Source of the DNA: a beta proteobacterium AAP99
Lineage (GTDB): Bacteria > Pseudomonadota > Gammaproteobacteria > Burkholderiales > Burkholderiaceae_C
Direction of reading: 5' to 3'
Length of the DNA: 64,000 bases
Assembly: GCA_001295775.1 (NCBI GenBank)
Contig: LJIA01000002.1
Span: forward strand, 1 to 64,000
Every line of letters begins with the position of its first letter. Within the stretch, counting starts at the first letter, position 1. A program made the position numbers and the translations under genes. The notes below the pieces were generated by a model. That model was not told the DNA's origin and made no database searches. It was given only the letters and a program-made list of their open reading frames with translations. This document shows positions 53,421 to 63,999 of the stretch, one piece after another.

Positions 53421-53738
53421 ATGCAACTCTCCGACGCCGACATCCAGCGCATTGCCCGCCTGGCCCGGCTGGGCGTCTCGCCCGCCGAACTGGACGCCAC
53501 CCGCGACAAGCTCAACGCCATCCTGCAGCTCATCGACGAGATGCAGGCCGAAGACACCGCGGGCGTGGCGCCGCTGGCCCACCCCACGGCCTTCGAAGGC
53601 GCCATTGCCCTGCGCTTGCGCGAAGACGCCGTGACCGAGCCGGTCGGCGAGGCGGGCGAAGCCGCGCGTGAGGCGCTGATGGCCAACGCCCCCGCTCAGC
53701 GTGAGGGCATGTTCCTCGTGCCCAAGGTGATTGAATGA
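53421..53738 (+). CDS. gatC: Asp/Glu-tRNA amidotransferase subunit C
   Basis: 105 aa. It stabilises GatA and GatB. The family pattern is [54 protein letters not shown] and [12 protein letters not shown]. The ATG at 53421 is chosen; the upstream open frame is non-coding. It overlaps gatA by 4 nt. Confidence 0.95.
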   Translation: MQLSDADIQRIARLARLGVSPAELDATRDKLNAILQLIDEMQAEDTAGVAPLAHPTAFEGAIALRLREDAVTEPVGEAGEAAREALMANAPAQREGMFLVPKVIE

Positions 53739-55195
53739 GCGCGCCGACGAACGCCCCCACCGTGGCGCAGGCCGCCGCCCTGCTGGCAAGCAAGAAAGTC
53801 AGCGCCGTGGAGCTGGCGCAGGAGGCGCTGGCTGCCATCGAGGCCAAGCGGTACCTGAATGCCTTTCTTGACGTCCAGCCGGAAGTCACTCTGGCTCAGG
53901 CCCGTGCGGCCGACGCCGCCCGCGCTGCCGGGACCGCCGGTCCGCTGGCCGGCGTGCCCATTGCACACAAGGACATCTTCGTCACCCGCGGCTTCAAGAG
54001 CACAGCCGGCAGCAAGATGCTGGCGAACTACGTCTCGCCCTTTGACGCGACGGTGGTCGAGCGCCTGGCCGCCGCCGGCATGGTGACCGTAGGCAAGACC
54101 AATTGCGACGAGTTCGCCATGGGTTCGTCGGGCGAGAACTCCGCCTTTGGCCCCACGCTGAACCCGCGCGACGAGCGCGCCGTTCCCGGCGGCTCCACCA
54201 GCGGCAGCGCAGCCGCCGTGGCTGCCGGCATCGTGCCCGCGGCCACCGGCACGGACACCGGCGGCTCGATCCGCCAGCCGGCCAGCTTCTGCGGCATCAC
54301 CGGCATCAAGCCCACCTACGGCCGGGTGTCCCGCTACGGGATGATCGCCTTCGCGTCCTCGCTGGACCAGGGCGGCCCGATGGCCCAGACCGCCGAGGAC
54401 TGCGCCCTGCTGCTCAATGCCATGGCCGGCTTCGATGCGCGTGACGCCACCAGTATCGAGCGCCCGGCGGAGGACTTCACCCGCCTGCTCGCCGCACCGG
54501 TCGACGGTGCCACGGCAGGCGCTCCACTGGCCGGTCTGCGCATCGGCGTGCCAGCCGAATTCATGGGTGAAGGTGTTGCCCGCGAAGTGCGTGACGCCAT
54601 TGACGCCGCCATCCGGCGCCTGGAAGGCCTCGGCGCCGCGCGCGTGCCGATCGCCCTGCCGCGTACGCGCCTGGCCATCCACGCCTATTACGTGATTGCC
54701 CCAGCGGAGGCCTCCAGCAACCTCTCCCGCTTTGATGGCGTGCGCTACGGTCACCGCTGCGAGAACCCCAGGGACCTGCAGGACCTCTATGAGCGCAGCC
54801 GCGCCGAAGGCTTCGGTGCCGAGGTGAAGCGCCGGATTCTCGTGGGCACCTATGTGCTGTCTGCGGGCTACTACGACGCCTATTACAAGCAGGCCCAGAA
54901 GCTGCGCCGCCTGCTCGCGCAGGACTTCCAGAGTGCCTTTGCGCAGTGCGATGTGATCGTTGGACCCGTGGCACCGACCACCGCCTGGAACCTGGGCGAG
55001 AAGGCTGACGACCCGGTAGCCAACTATCTGGCCGACATCTTCACCCTCGGTGTATCCCTGGCCGGCCTGCCGGCCATGAGCGTGCCTGCAGGCAACGGGG
55101 GCGATCGCGGTCGTCCCGTGGGTCTGCACATGATCGGCAACTACTTTGACGAAGCGCGCCTGCTCGGGGTGGCCCATGCCTTCCAGCGCGCCTGA
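53735..55195 (+). CDS. gatA: Asp/Glu-tRNA amidotransferase subunit A
   Basis: 486 aa amidase that frees ammonia from glutamine. The Ser-cisSer-Lys triad is visible: Lys in [12 protein letters not shown], cis-Ser in [16 protein letters not shown] and the nucleophile Ser in [47 protein letters not shown] is a family block. It overlaps the lipoprotein gene by 20 nt at its end. Confidence 0.96.
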   Translation: MSAPTNAPTVAQAAALLASKKVSAVELAQEALAAIEAKRYLNAFLDVQPEVTLAQARAADAARAAGTAGPLAGVPIAHKDIFVTRGFKSTAGSKMLANYVSPFDATVVERLAAAGMVTVGKTNCDEFAMGSSGENSAFGPTLNPRDERAVPGGSTSGSAAAVAAGIVPAATGTDTGGSIRQPASFCGITGIKPTYGRVSRYGMIAFASSLDQGGPMAQTAEDCALLLNAMAGFDARDATSIERPAEDFTRLLAAPVDGATAGAPLAGLRIGVPAEFMGEGVAREVRDAIDAAIRRLEGLGAARVPIALPRTRLAIHAYYVIAPAEASSNLSRFDGVRYGHRCENPRDLQDLYERSRAEGFGAEVKRRILVGTYVLSAGYYDAYYKQAQKLRRLLAQDFQSAFAQCDVIVGPVAPTTAWNLGEKADDPVANYLADIFTLGVSLAGLPAMSVPAGNGGDRGRPVGLHMIGNYFDEARLLGVAHAFQRA

Positions 55196-55730
55196 ACGCC
55201 GTTCTGCCGGCCGCTGGCTGCGCACCGGCCTGGCGCTGGGCTGGATGGTGGCCGTACTGACCGGCTGCAGCCTGCTGCGCTCGCCCATGCCCCCGGACGC
55301 ACCCAGGCCGAGCCCCCAGGCTGCACCGCCGGCTGCACCCGCCACCAAGCCCGGGCCGGTACCCGCGCCACGAGGCGGCATCACCCTGGATGGTCAGTGC
55401 AGCCAGAAGGAAGACGACGGCTTTCGCGAGCAGGCCACCCTGCAGGTGCGTGGTGGCGAAGTGCAGGCACTGGACTGGAAGCTCTGGGTCGGCAACAAAG
55501 GCAGTTGCAGCTTCAGTCTGGCGCAGTTCCGCCAGACCAAGACGCGCCCGTCGATCGAGCTGCAGCCCGTAGACGGCGGCGCGTGCAAGCTGATGATCTG
55601 GTCGGACCCGCGCCGCATCACGCTGGCGCACGCCAACTGCCAGCGCTACTGCACGGGCAACGTCTACGACCGCGCTTGGCCGGTCATGTTCGACCCCAAG
55701 AGCGGCGCTTGCGCCAAGAACGACCGCTAG
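55176..55730 (+). CDS. Lipoprotein of unknown function between gatA and gatB
   Basis: 184 aa. The signal peptide carries the lipobox LTGC ([16 protein letters not shown]), followed by a Pro/Ala-rich linker and a small domain with five Cys ([49 protein letters not shown]). The ATG at 55176 lies 20 nt inside gatA, so it is read in another frame there. The family is not recognised. Its position inside a tRNA-amidation operon is odd. Confidence 0.75.
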   Translation: MPSSAPERRSAGRWLRTGLALGWMVAVLTGCSLLRSPMPPDAPRPSPQAAPPAAPATKPGPVPAPRGGITLDGQCSQKEDDGFREQATLQVRGGEVQALDWKLWVGNKGSCSFSLAQFRQTKTRPSIELQPVDGGACKLMIWSDPRRITLAHANCQRYCTGNVYDRAWPVMFDPKSGACAKNDR

Positions 55731-55787
55731 GCTCGCACGCCTTCCAGCGCGCGCCGGCCCGTACCACGCATCCACACGAGACACACC

Positions 55788-57251
55788 ATGACCTGGGAAG
55801 TTGTGATCGGCATCGAGACCCACGTTCAGCTCTCGACCGCCTCGAAGATCTTCAGTGGCTCGTCCACGCAGTTCGGCGCCGCGCCCAACACACAGGCCAA
55901 CGCGGTGGACATGGCCCTGCCCGGTGTGCTGCCAGTCATGAACAAGGGCGCCGTGCAGCGCGCCATCCAGTTCGGCCTCGCAGTAGGCGGGCAGGTGGCC
56001 GCCGTCAGCCAGTTCGAGCGCAAGAATTACTTCTATCCGGACCTGCCCAAGGCCTATCAGATCAGCCAGTTTGAGGTGCCGGTGGTTGCCGGCGGTGGCA
56101 TCGCCATCCTGCGGGAGGACGGCAGCGAGAAGACCATCCGCCTGACGCGCGCGCATCTGGAAGAAGACGCCGGCAAGAGCGTGCATGAAGGCATGGGCGC
56201 GTTTTCCGGCATCGACCTGAACCGCGCCGGCACCCCGCTGCTGGAGATCGTCAGCGAGCCGGACATTGCCAACGCCAAGGAGGCTGTCGCCTATGCCAAG
56301 GCCCTGCACGGGCTGGTGGTGTGGCTGGGCATCTGCGACGGCAACATGCAGGAAGGCAGCTTCCGCTGCGACGCCAACGTCAGCGTGCGCCGCCCCGGTG
56401 CGCCGCTGGGCACGCGGCGCGAGATCAAGAACCTGAACAGCTTTCGCTTTCTGGAAGAAGCCATCAACTACGAGGTGCGCGAGCAGATCCGCATCATCGA
56501 AGACGGCGGCAAGATCCAGCAGGCCACCGTGCTCTTCGACCCCGACCGCGGCGAAACGCGGGTCATGCGCACCAAGGAAGACGCGCACGACTATCGCTAC
56601 TTCCCGGACCCGGACCTGCCCCCGCTGACGATTGATGCGGCGTGGATTGAGCGCACCCGCTCGGAGATGCCAGAGCTGCCTCAGCAGCTCAAGGCCCGCT
56701 TCGAGCAGGACTACGGTCTGTCGGCCTACGACGCGGCGATGCTGACGCAGAGCAAGGCCTTTGCCGGCTACTTCCAGAACGCCGTGAATGCCGTGGGCGA
56801 GCCGAAGCTCGTGGCCAACTGGATGCTGGGCGAGCTGTCGGCCTACCTGAACCGCGAAGACCTCGCCATTGACGATCCGCGCGCGCCGACCTGGCCCGAA
56901 CTGGCCGCAGTCGTGCAGCGCATCAAGGACCAGACCGTCTCCAACGCGCAGGCCAAGAAGCTGTTCCAGGCGGTGTGCGAAGACACCCGGATGCAGATCG
57001 ACGAGCTCGCCGCGGCACTGGCACGGATCGACGCGACGATCGAAGCCAAGGACCTCAAGCAGGTCACCGACACCGGCGCCATCGAAGCAATCATCGACGA
57101 GGTGCTCGCCGCCAATGCCAAGTCCGTGGACGAGTTCCGCGCCGGCAAGGACAAGGCCTTCAATGCGCTGGTCGGCCAGGCGATGAAGGCGACCAGGGGG
57201 AAGGCGAACCCCGCACTGGTGAACGAGCTGCTGAAGAAGAAGCTCGGTTAG
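55788..57251 (+). CDS. gatB: Asp/Glu-tRNA amidotransferase subunit B
   Basis: 487 aa. It activates and amidates misacylated Glu- or Asp-tRNA. Family blocks are [51 protein letters not shown], and [12 protein letters not shown]; the C-terminal YqeY-like tail ends in [17 protein letters not shown]. It lies 57 nt after the lipoprotein gene. Complete and normal in length. Confidence 0.96.
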   Translation: MTWEVVIGIETHVQLSTASKIFSGSSTQFGAAPNTQANAVDMALPGVLPVMNKGAVQRAIQFGLAVGGQVAAVSQFERKNYFYPDLPKAYQISQFEVPVVAGGGIAILREDGSEKTIRLTRAHLEEDAGKSVHEGMGAFSGIDLNRAGTPLLEIVSEPDIANAKEAVAYAKALHGLVVWLGICDGNMQEGSFRCDANVSVRRPGAPLGTRREIKNLNSFRFLEEAINYEVREQIRIIEDGGKIQQATVLFDPDRGETRVMRTKEDAHDYRYFPDPDLPPLTIDAAWIERTRSEMPELPQQLKARFEQDYGLSAYDAAMLTQSKAFAGYFQNAVNAVGEPKLVANWMLGELSAYLNREDLAIDDPRAPTWPELAAVVQRIKDQTVSNAQAKKLFQAVCEDTRMQIDELAAALARIDATIEAKDLKQVTDTGAIEAIIDEVLAANAKSVDEFRAGKDKAFNALVGQAMKATRGKANPALVNELLKKKLG

Positions 57252-57303
57252 GTCGCGCTAGCGTCCTTTCCTCATCCGCGGGCGGCGGATCTGCCCCGCC
57301 ACG

Positions 57304-57327
57304 GCCGACCGGCCCGGACCGGTCGGC
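57304..57327. other. GC-rich inverted repeat after gatB
   Basis: Perfect 9-bp stem GCCGACCGG / CCGGTCGGC with a 6-nt loop. There is no T run directly after, but the AT-rich repeat copy 8 begins about 20 nt later. It may help end the gatCAB transcript. Confidence 0.45.
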
Positions 57328-57344
57328 GGCAGCCTGGGAGCGCA

Positions 57345-57500
57345 AATTCGGCCCGAATACGCCGTTTCTGTCCGAATTTTATTGTTTTTTAACGTTTTTT
57401 GGGCGAAAAGCGTTCAAAACTGGCTTCTGACAAGCGGAAGATCACTTTTATCTGTTTTTCATTTTTCTGGCCGACTTTGATCTTTTTTAGAGCCAAACGG
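57345..57500 (+). repeat. GACAAGCGG intergenic element, copy 8
   Basis: Very AT-rich stretch between gatB and the efflux operon. Core GACAAGCGGAAG at 57429-57440, preceded by ACTGGCTTCT and followed by CTGGCCGACTTTGAT at about 57468-57482. GGGCGAAAAGCG precedes it. The remaining 57501-57702 is the efflux-operon leader; it includes an imperfect dyad around CGCAAACGGTTTCGCG (57590-57605) that could be a repressor site. Confidence 0.7.
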
Positions 57501-57702
57501 CAGATTCCCCCATTGCCCGTCTCCTGACACTGCGTCGTCAGCAGGCCGGCCGCTGCTTGGTTGTGCGCCGCCGCAGAGCGCGCTACAACGCAAACGGTTT
57601 CGCGTAAACCCTTAGGCAGTACCCCGAACAAGCACCACAACCCACTGCCGGGTGCGGACTCTTCGCTCCGCTGTTTCCACTCCTCTTTCGGATCTGCTCA
57701 CC

Positions 57703-58986
57703 ATGCAAGCTGCTCACTTGCGGTCTGGCGGCCCCCGCGCCGCCCTGCGTTTCGGCTTTACCAGTGTTCTGCTCGCCGGCTTGCTTGCGGCCTGTGGTCA
57801 GGGCGGCGGCGGGCACGGCGGCCCGGGAGGACCGCCGCCGTCGGTGTCCGTGGCGCCGGTCACCCAGCGCACGGTGCAGGAGTTCGATGAATTCACCGCG
57901 CGCCTGGAGGCGACGGAGAGCGTGGACGTGCGCTCCCGGGTGGCCGGCACCCTGCAGCAGGTGCACTTCCGCGAAGGCCAGCGCGTGGCCAGGGGCGAGG
58001 TGCTCTACACCATCGACCCGCGGCCCTTTGCAGCCGACGTCGCGCGCGCCGAGGCGCAACTGGCCAGCGCCCGCACCGGCGTGGAGCTGTCGCGCAGCGA
58101 ACTGGCCCGGGCCGAAAAGCTCGTGAGCCTGAACGCCATCAGCGCGCAGGAGATCGACCAGCTCAAGGCCGCGGTGCGCAATGGCGATGCGAATGTGGCC
58201 GCCGCCAATGCGGCACTCACGAGCGCCCGGCTGAATCTGGAGTACTCGCGCATCACGGCGCCGATCTCCGGGCGCATCTCGCGCACCAACGTGACGGCTG
58301 GCAACCTCGTGGGCGTGAACGAGCCGGTGCTCACCAGCATCGTCTCCCAGGACAAGGTCTACGCCTGGTTCGACGCCAGTGAAGCCACCTACCTGAAGTA
58401 CGTGCGCGCCAGCCGCGAGGGCACGCGCCCCTCCTCGCGCGAGACCGCCAACCCGGTCTTCATGGGCCTGGCCAACGAGGAGGGCTACCCGCACAAGGGC
58501 GCGATGGACTTCGTGGACAACCGCCTGAACCCGGCCACCGGCTCAATCCGCGGGCGCGCGGTGTTCGACAACAAGGACGGCAGCTTCACGCCGGGTCTGT
58601 TCGCGCGCATCAAGCTCATCGGCAGCGGCAGCTACAGCGCCACGCTCGTGCCGGAGGCCGCCATCAGCACTGACCAGACCCGCAAGATCGTGCTGGTGGT
58701 GGGCGCCAACAACATCGTCATGCCGCGCGAGGTGAAGACCGGCGCGCTCATCGACGGCATGCGCGTGGTCAGCGGCGTGAAGGCCGGCGAAAACATCATC
58801 GTCGACGGTCTGCTGCGCGCCTTCCCTGGCGCGCCCGTCACCCCGCAGCTGCTCAAGGTCGATGACAAGGGCATGCCGATCTTCCCGCCGCCGCAGCAGC
58901 ACGGCGGGCCTCCGGGTGCGGGCGGCGACGCGAAGGACGCCAAGAAGGACGAGAAGAAGCCTGAAGCTGCCGGCGAGAAGAAGTAG
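57703..58986 (+). CDS. RND efflux periplasmic adaptor lipoprotein (MexA/AcrA-like)
   Basis: 427 aa. The signal peptide ends in the lipobox LAAC. The adaptor order is visible: barrel-sandwich segment near ESVDVRSRVAGTLQQVHFREGQRV, helical hairpin with two coiled coils (about 105-175), and EYSRITAPISGRISRTNVTAGNLV and beta-barrel. A Gly/Pro-rich linker lies after the lipobox, and the C-terminus is Lys/Glu-rich. It is the first gene of a three-gene efflux operon. No adjacent regulator gene is seen. Confidence 0.94.
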   Translation: MQAAHLRSGGPRAALRFGFTSVLLAGLLAACGQGGGGHGGPGGPPPSVSVAPVTQRTVQEFDEFTARLEATESVDVRSRVAGTLQQVHFREGQRVARGEVLYTIDPRPFAADVARAEAQLASARTGVELSRSELARAEKLVSLNAISAQEIDQLKAAVRNGDANVAAANAALTSARLNLEYSRITAPISGRISRTNVTAGNLVGVNEPVLTSIVSQDKVYAWFDASEATYLKYVRASREGTRPSSRETANPVFMGLANEEGYPHKGAMDFVDNRLNPATGSIRGRAVFDNKDGSFTPGLFARIKLIGSGSYSATLVPEAAISTDQTRKIVLVVGANNIVMPREVKTGALIDGMRVVSGVKAGENIIVDGLLRAFPGAPVTPQLLKVDDKGMPIFPPPQQHGGPPGAGGDAKDAKKDEKKPEAAGEKK

Positions 58987-58998
58987 GGCGGCCGCACC

Positions 58999-61900
58999 AT
59001 GGACATCTCACGCTTCTTCATCGACCGACCGCGCTTTGCCGCGGTGCTGTCGATCTTCATCTTCCTGATCGGCTCACTGGCGATCTTCCGCCTGCCGGTG
59101 TCCGAGTATCCGGAGGTCGCGCCGCCCAATATCGTGGTGCGCGCGCAGTTCCCAGGCGCCAACCCGCGCGTGATCGCCGAGACGGTGGCCGCGCCACTGG
59201 AAGAACAGATCAACGGTCTGGAGAACCTGCTGTATTTCTCCAGCCAGGCCACGGCCGATGGCGGCATGTCGCTGACAGCCACCTTCAAGATCGGCACCAA
59301 CCCGGAGGCCGCCGAGACCGCGGTGCAGAACCGCATCAACCGCGCGCTGCCGCGCCTGCCCGAAATCGTGCGGCAGATCGGCGTGACCACCGAGAAGGCC
59401 TCGCCCAACCTGACCATGGTGGTGCACCTGGTCAGCCCGGACAACTCGCGCGACGCGCTCTATCTGCGCAACTACGGCACCCTGCAGGTGCGTGACGAGC
59501 TGCTGCGCATTCCGGGCATGGGCAGCGTGCTGAGCTTCGGCGCCGGCGACTACGCCATGCGCATCTGGCTCGACCCGGCCAAGCTCGCAGCGCGCAATCT
59601 CACCGCGGCGGACGTGGTGGGCGCTATCCGCGAGCAGAACGCCCAGGTGGCCGCCGGCGTCGTCGGTGCGCCGCCGTCGCCGCGTGGCACGGAGTTCCAG
59701 CTGGCCATCAACACGCAAGGCCGTCTGGCCACCGAGGACGAATTCGCCAACATCATCATCCGCACCGACACCGCCACCGGCGCGCTCGTGAAGGTGAGCG
59801 ACGTCGGCCGCGTGGAGATGAGCGCGAACACCTACTCGCTGCGCAGCCTGCTCAACAACAAGGAGGCCGCAGCCATCGCCGTGTTCCAGGCACCGGGCAG
59901 CAACGCGCTGGCCATCTCGGACAACGTGCGCGCGACCATGGAGCGCCTGAAGCCCAGCTTCCCGCCCGGGGTGGACTACAGCGTGGTCTATGACCCCACA
60001 CGCTTCGTGCAGACCTCCATCGAGAAGGTGGTGGCCACGCTGATCGAGGCGGTGCTGCTGGTGGTGCTGGTGGTGGTGATCTTCCTGCAGACCTGGCGGG
60101 CGTCGATCATCCCGCTGCTGGCCGTGCCGGTGTCGATCGTCGGCTCCTTTGCGGTGCTGCTGCTGCTGGGCTTCTCGATCAATACGCTCACGCTCTTCGG
60201 CCTCGTGCTGGCCATCGGCATCGTGGTGGACGATGCCATCGTGGTGGTGGAAAACGTCGAGCGCAACATCGAGAACGGCCTCACGCCACACGACGCCACC
60301 GTCAAGGCCATGCAGGAGGTGAGCGGGCCGATCATCGCGATTGCGCTCGTGCTGTGCGCGGTGTTTGTGCCGCTCACGCTCGTACCCGGCCTGTCGGGCC
60401 AGTTCTACAAGCAGTTCGCCGCCACGATCGCCATCTCCACGGTGATCTCGGCCTTCAACTCGCTCACGCTCTCGCCGGCGCTCTCAGCCATCCTGCTGCG
60501 TCCGCATGATGCGCCCAAGGACGTGCTGACCCGTGGCATGGACAAGCTCTTTGGCCGCTTCTTCGGCTGGTTCAACCGCTTCTTCCACCGCGAGAGCGAG
60601 CGCTACGGCCGCGGCGTGGTGGGCATCCTGCAGCGCAAGAGCCTGGCGATGATCGTGTACGCCGTGCTGATCGGCCTGGCGGTGCTGCTGTTCACACGAG
60701 TGCCCTCAGGCTTTGTTCCGGCCCCGGACAAGCAGTACCTGATCGGCATCGCGCAGCTGCCTGCGGGCGCCAGCCTGGACCGCACCGAGAAGGTGATCCG
60801 CGAGATGAGCGACATTGCCCTGAAGGTGCCGGGCATCGTGGACAGCGTGGCCTTCCCCGGCCTGTCGATTGCGGGCTTCTCGGCGGCACCGAACGAGGGC
60901 ATCGTGTTCTTCGGGCTGGAAGACTTCGAGAAGCGCAAGACGCCCGACAAGAGCAAGAACGCCATCCTCGGCAAGGTCAATTTCGCCATTCAGCAGATCC
61001 AGGGCGCGCGCATGTTCGTGGTGCCGCCGCCGCCCGTGGACGGCCTGGGCAATGCCGGCGGCTTCAAGGTCGAGGTGCAGGACCGCACCGGCCAGGGCGA
61101 GCAGGCTTTGTACGGCGCCGTCTGGGGCACCCTGGGTCAGATCTACGGCAACCCAAAGAGCTCGATCGGCACGCCGTTCTCCACCTACGACATCAACGTG
61201 CCGCAGCTCTTTGCCAACGTGGACCGGACCCGCGCCAAGCAGATGGGCGTGCCTCTGCAGGACATCTACAACACCCTGCAGATCAACCTCGGCTCGCTGT
61301 ATGTCAATGACTTCACGCGTTTCGGCAAGACCTATCAGGTGATCGTGCAGGCCGACGCGCCCTACCGCGCCACGGCCGACAGCATCACCCAGCTCAAGAC
61401 CCGCAATGAACGCGGCGAGATGGTGCCCCTGGGTGCGCTCATGCAGGTGGAACCCACCTTCGGCCCGACTCGAGTGACGCGATACAACGGCTTCCCCTCC
61501 GCAGACATCAACGGCGCGCCCAACCCGGGCTTCTCCAGCGGCCAGGCCGAGGCCGAGATCGAGCGCCTGCTCAAGGGGCTGCCGCGGGGCATGACGTATG
61601 AATGGACGGACCTGTCCTATCAGGACCGGCTCACGCGCAGCGTCGCCCTGCCGGGCACCGACATCCATATCCCCACACTGGCCGCCGTGCTGATGCTGTC
61701 CGTGATCCTGGTGATCCTGGTGCTGGCCGCGCAGTATGAAAGCTGGAGCCTGCCGCTGGCCATCATCCTGATCGTGCCGATGGGCGTGCTGTCCGCGCTG
61801 TTCGGCGTCTGGGTCTCGCACTTCCCGCCCTTCATGCAGCCCGGAGACCTCAACATCTTCACCCAGGTCGCGTTGGTGGTGCTGGTGGGCCTTGCGTGCA

Positions 61901-62298
61901 AGAACGCGATCCTGATCGTGGAGTTTGCCAAGGAGCTCGAGGAGCAGGGCCGCGCGCTGCACGAGGCGATCATCGAGGCCTGCCGCCTGCGGCTGCGCCC
62001 GATCCTGATGACCTCGATCGCCTTCTGCGCCGGTGTGCTGCCGCTGATCTTCGGCTCCGGCGCGGGCAGCGAAATGCGCCGCGCCATGGGCATTGCCGTG
62101 TTCTCGGGCATGGTCGGCGTGACCCTGTTCGGCATCTTCCTCACGCCCGTGTTCTACAGCCTGCTGCGCAAGAGCACCGAGAAGCGCCGGGCCCACGCAG
62201 CCGAGGTGCGCGCAGCGATCGACGCGGCCGCGCATCCCTATCACCCGGGTGCAGACGCGCCGCCGGCCGCCACGCCGAAGAAGGAGGGCGCAGAATGA
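58999..62298 (+). CDS. RND multidrug efflux transporter (HAE1 family, MexB/AcrB-like)
   Basis: 1099 aa proton-driven transporter with 12 membrane segments and two large periplasmic loops. HAE1 blocks are MDISRFFIDRPRFAAVLSIFIFLIGSLA, the paired Asp residues in GIVVDDAIVVVENVERNIE, and VGLACKNAILIVEFAKE. It is a little longer than AcrB (about 1049), mainly through a Pro/Lys-rich C-terminal tail. It lies 12 nt after the adaptor gene and overlaps the outer-membrane channel gene by 4 nt. Substrates cannot be predicted. Confidence 0.96.
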   Translation: MDISRFFIDRPRFAAVLSIFIFLIGSLAIFRLPVSEYPEVAPPNIVVRAQFPGANPRVIAETVAAPLEEQINGLENLLYFSSQATADGGMSLTATFKIGTNPEAAETAVQNRINRALPRLPEIVRQIGVTTEKASPNLTMVVHLVSPDNSRDALYLRNYGTLQVRDELLRIPGMGSVLSFGAGDYAMRIWLDPAKLAARNLTAADVVGAIREQNAQVAAGVVGAPPSPRGTEFQLAINTQGRLATEDEFANIIIRTDTATGALVKVSDVGRVEMSANTYSLRSLLNNKEAAAIAVFQAPGSNALAISDNVRATMERLKPSFPPGVDYSVVYDPTRFVQTSIEKVVATLIEAVLLVVLVVVIFLQTWRASIIPLLAVPVSIVGSFAVLLLLGFSINTLTLFGLVLAIGIVVDDAIVVVENVERNIENGLTPHDATVKAMQEVSGPIIAIALVLCAVFVPLTLVPGLSGQFYKQFAATIAISTVISAFNSLTLSPALSAILLRPHDAPKDVLTRGMDKLFGRFFGWFNRFFHRESERYGRGVVGILQRKSLAMIVYAVLIGLAVLLFTRVPSGFVPAPDKQYLIGIAQLPAGASLDRTEKVIREMSDIALKVPGIVDSVAFPGLSIAGFSAAPNEGIVFFGLEDFEKRKTPDKSKNAILGKVNFAIQQIQGARMFVVPPPPVDGLGNAGGFKVEVQDRTGQGEQALYGAVWGTLGQIYGNPKSSIGTPFSTYDINVPQLFANVDRTRAKQMGVPLQDIYNTLQINLGSLYVNDFTRFGKTYQVIVQADAPYRATADSITQLKTRNERGEMVPLGALMQVEPTFGPTRVTRYNGFPSADINGAPNPGFSSGQAEAEIERLLKGLPRGMTYEWTDLSYQDRLTRSVALPGTDIHIPTLAAVLMLSVILVILVLAAQYESWSLPLAIILIVPMGVLSALFGVWVSHFPPFMQPGDLNIFTQVALVVLVGLACKNAILIVEFAKELEEQGRALHEAIIEACRLRLRPILMTSIAFCAGVLPLIFGSGAGSEMRRAMGIAVFSGMVGVTLFGIFLTPVFYSLLRKSTEKRRAHAAEVRAAIDAAAHPYHPGADAPPAATPKKEGAE

Positions 62299-63707
62299 AC
62301 CGCACCTTGATCGGCGCGGCCTGTGCCGCCCTGCTGCTGTCGGCCTGCTCCACCGCACCGCGCTTTGACCCCTACCAGCCCGCACTCGCCGACAGCTTCA
62401 CCAACCGCGCCGAGGGCATGCGCAGCGACGCGCCGGCCGCGCAGTTCTGGCACGGCTTTGATGACGCGGATCTGGACAACCTCGTTGCACGGGCCTTGCA
62501 GTCCAATGCCGACATCCGCATCGCCGCGGCCAACCTGCGCGAGGCGCGGGCCCTGGCCGGCTTCTCGGACGCACAGCTGTTTCCGCAGGTCGGCGTGGCA
62601 GTGGGCGCCGCTCGCGTGCGTGGCCGCAACAACAACGGCCAGGCCGAGACGAATGACGTGTACAGCGCCGGCTTTGATGTGAGCTACGAGCTGGACCTGT
62701 TTGGCCGCGTACGCGATGACCGCCGCGCCACCGCGGCCGGTGTGCGTGCCGGCGAAGCGGGCCTGCGCGCCACCCAGCTCACGATTGCCGCCGAAGTGGC
62801 TCGCAACTACTTCGAGCTGCGCGGGCTGCAGGAGCAGTTGCGCGTGGCGCGGGCCGCGTTGGACACCCAGCGAGCAGCCCTGAAACTCGTGGAGGCGCGA
62901 CAGTCTGCCGGGCGCGGCACCGCCTTCGACACCGAGCGCGCCCGCGCGCTGGTGGCCGGGACCGAGGCCACCGTACCCGCCCTGGAGGCCGCACTCATCC
63001 GCACGCGCTACCGCTTGGCCGTGCTCTCTGGCCAGACGCCGACTGCGCTGGACCTCACGCTCGCCGAGCAGAAGCCGCTGCCCGGCATGAGGGGCCTGGA
63101 GCTGAAGTCGATCGGCTCGCCAGAGGCCCTGCTCACGCGCCGGCCGGACGTGGCCGCCGCCTTCGCCCAGGCCGAGGCCGCCGCGGCCCGCGTGGGCGTG
63201 GCGCGCAGCGCCCTGCTGCCACGCATCACCCTGGGCGGCACACTGGGCGTCAATGCGGGCAAGGTCGGTGATCTCGGCAACTCCGCCGCCTTCGCCTACA
63301 ACCTGGGCGCGCAGATTCTCTGGAGCATCCTCGACTTTGGCCGCGTGAAGGCACAGATTGCCGCGGCCGGCGCGCGCAATGAGGCCGCCATCGTTGGCTA
63401 CGAACGCACCGTGCTCACCGCGCTGGAGGAAACCGAAGGCGCCCTGGCGGCGTACAGCCGCAGCCAGCAGCAGGCCGACGCGCTGATGCGCGCCGCAGTG
63501 GCTGCGCAGAAGGCCGCGGACATCGCGCGGGCACGCTTCGAAGTGGGCGTGTCCGACTTCTTCGCCGTGCTGGACGCCGAGCGCGAGCTGCTGAGCGCAC
63601 GCGATCGTCTGGCCCAGGCGCAGACGGCGGCAGCCACCTCGGTGGTGGCCGTCTACAAGGCGCTGGGCGGGCCGGTTGTTGCCAAGGACCAGACTGCGGC
63701 GCGTTGA
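62295..63707 (+). CDS. Outer-membrane efflux lipoprotein (NodT/OprM-like)
   Basis: 470 aa. The signal peptide ends in the lipobox LSAC (LLLSACSTAP). Two outer-membrane-factor repeats follow, with SYELDLFGRVRDDRRATAAGVRAGEAGLRATQL and LTRRPDVAAAFAQAEAAAARVGVARSALLPRITLGG typical of the NodT family. An AAGGAGG ribosome site at 62281-62287 supports the ATG at 62295. It completes the tripartite pump. Confidence 0.95.
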   Translation: MNRTLIGAACAALLLSACSTAPRFDPYQPALADSFTNRAEGMRSDAPAAQFWHGFDDADLDNLVARALQSNADIRIAAANLREARALAGFSDAQLFPQVGVAVGAARVRGRNNNGQAETNDVYSAGFDVSYELDLFGRVRDDRRATAAGVRAGEAGLRATQLTIAAEVARNYFELRGLQEQLRVARAALDTQRAALKLVEARQSAGRGTAFDTERARALVAGTEATVPALEAALIRTRYRLAVLSGQTPTALDLTLAEQKPLPGMRGLELKSIGSPEALLTRRPDVAAAFAQAEAAAARVGVARSALLPRITLGGTLGVNAGKVGDLGNSAAFAYNLGAQILWSILDFGRVKAQIAAAGARNEAAIVGYERTVLTALEETEGALAAYSRSQQQADALMRAAVAAQKAADIARARFEVGVSDFFAVLDAERELLSARDRLAQAQTAAATSVVAVYKALGGPVVAKDQTAAR

Positions 63708-63717
63708 TCAGCGGATA

Positions 63718-63999
63718 TCAGGGTTGGCGTGGGTTGTCGGTTGGATCGAAACCCACGTCGAGCGCTTTCATCGCCTGGTCGATCGGGATGAAAAGGTTCA
63801 GTCCCTGTCCTGCGCCGCCACTGAGCTGCCCGACAGCCAAGGCGATCACGGCACCATCCTTGCGCAGGAGTGGACCACCGCTGTTGCCAGGGTTGATCTT
63901 CACGTCACTTTCAACAAAGAGCTGGCCGCGAATCGTCGGCATGGCACCGACAATCCCGCGAGAGACGGTGCCCGCCAGCGCATTCGCCCCCAGCGGGGT
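63718..63999 (-). CDS. Trypsin-like serine protease (partial, 5' end outside window)
   Basis: At least 94 C-terminal residues. The nucleophile motif VKINPGNSGGPLL is clear, preceded by TVSRGIVGAMPTIRGQLFVESDV and followed by GLNLFIPIDQAMKALDV, as in S1C (DegP/HtrA-like) and related trypsin-like domains. No PDZ domain is seen at the C-terminus (ending DNPRQP), so this is a PDZ-less form. The reading frame continues past the right edge. It is convergent with the efflux operon. Confidence 0.85.
   Translation of the reverse strand, partial: TPLGANALAGTVSRGIVGAMPTIRGQLFVESDVKINPGNSGGPLLRKDGAVIALAVGQLSGGAGQGLNLFIPIDQAMKALDVGFDPTDNPRQP

Noticed and set aside
57580-57702. Riboswitch or regulator gene in the efflux-operon leader
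   Set aside because: Only an imperfect dyad is visible; no structured aptamer pattern or ORF can be supported.
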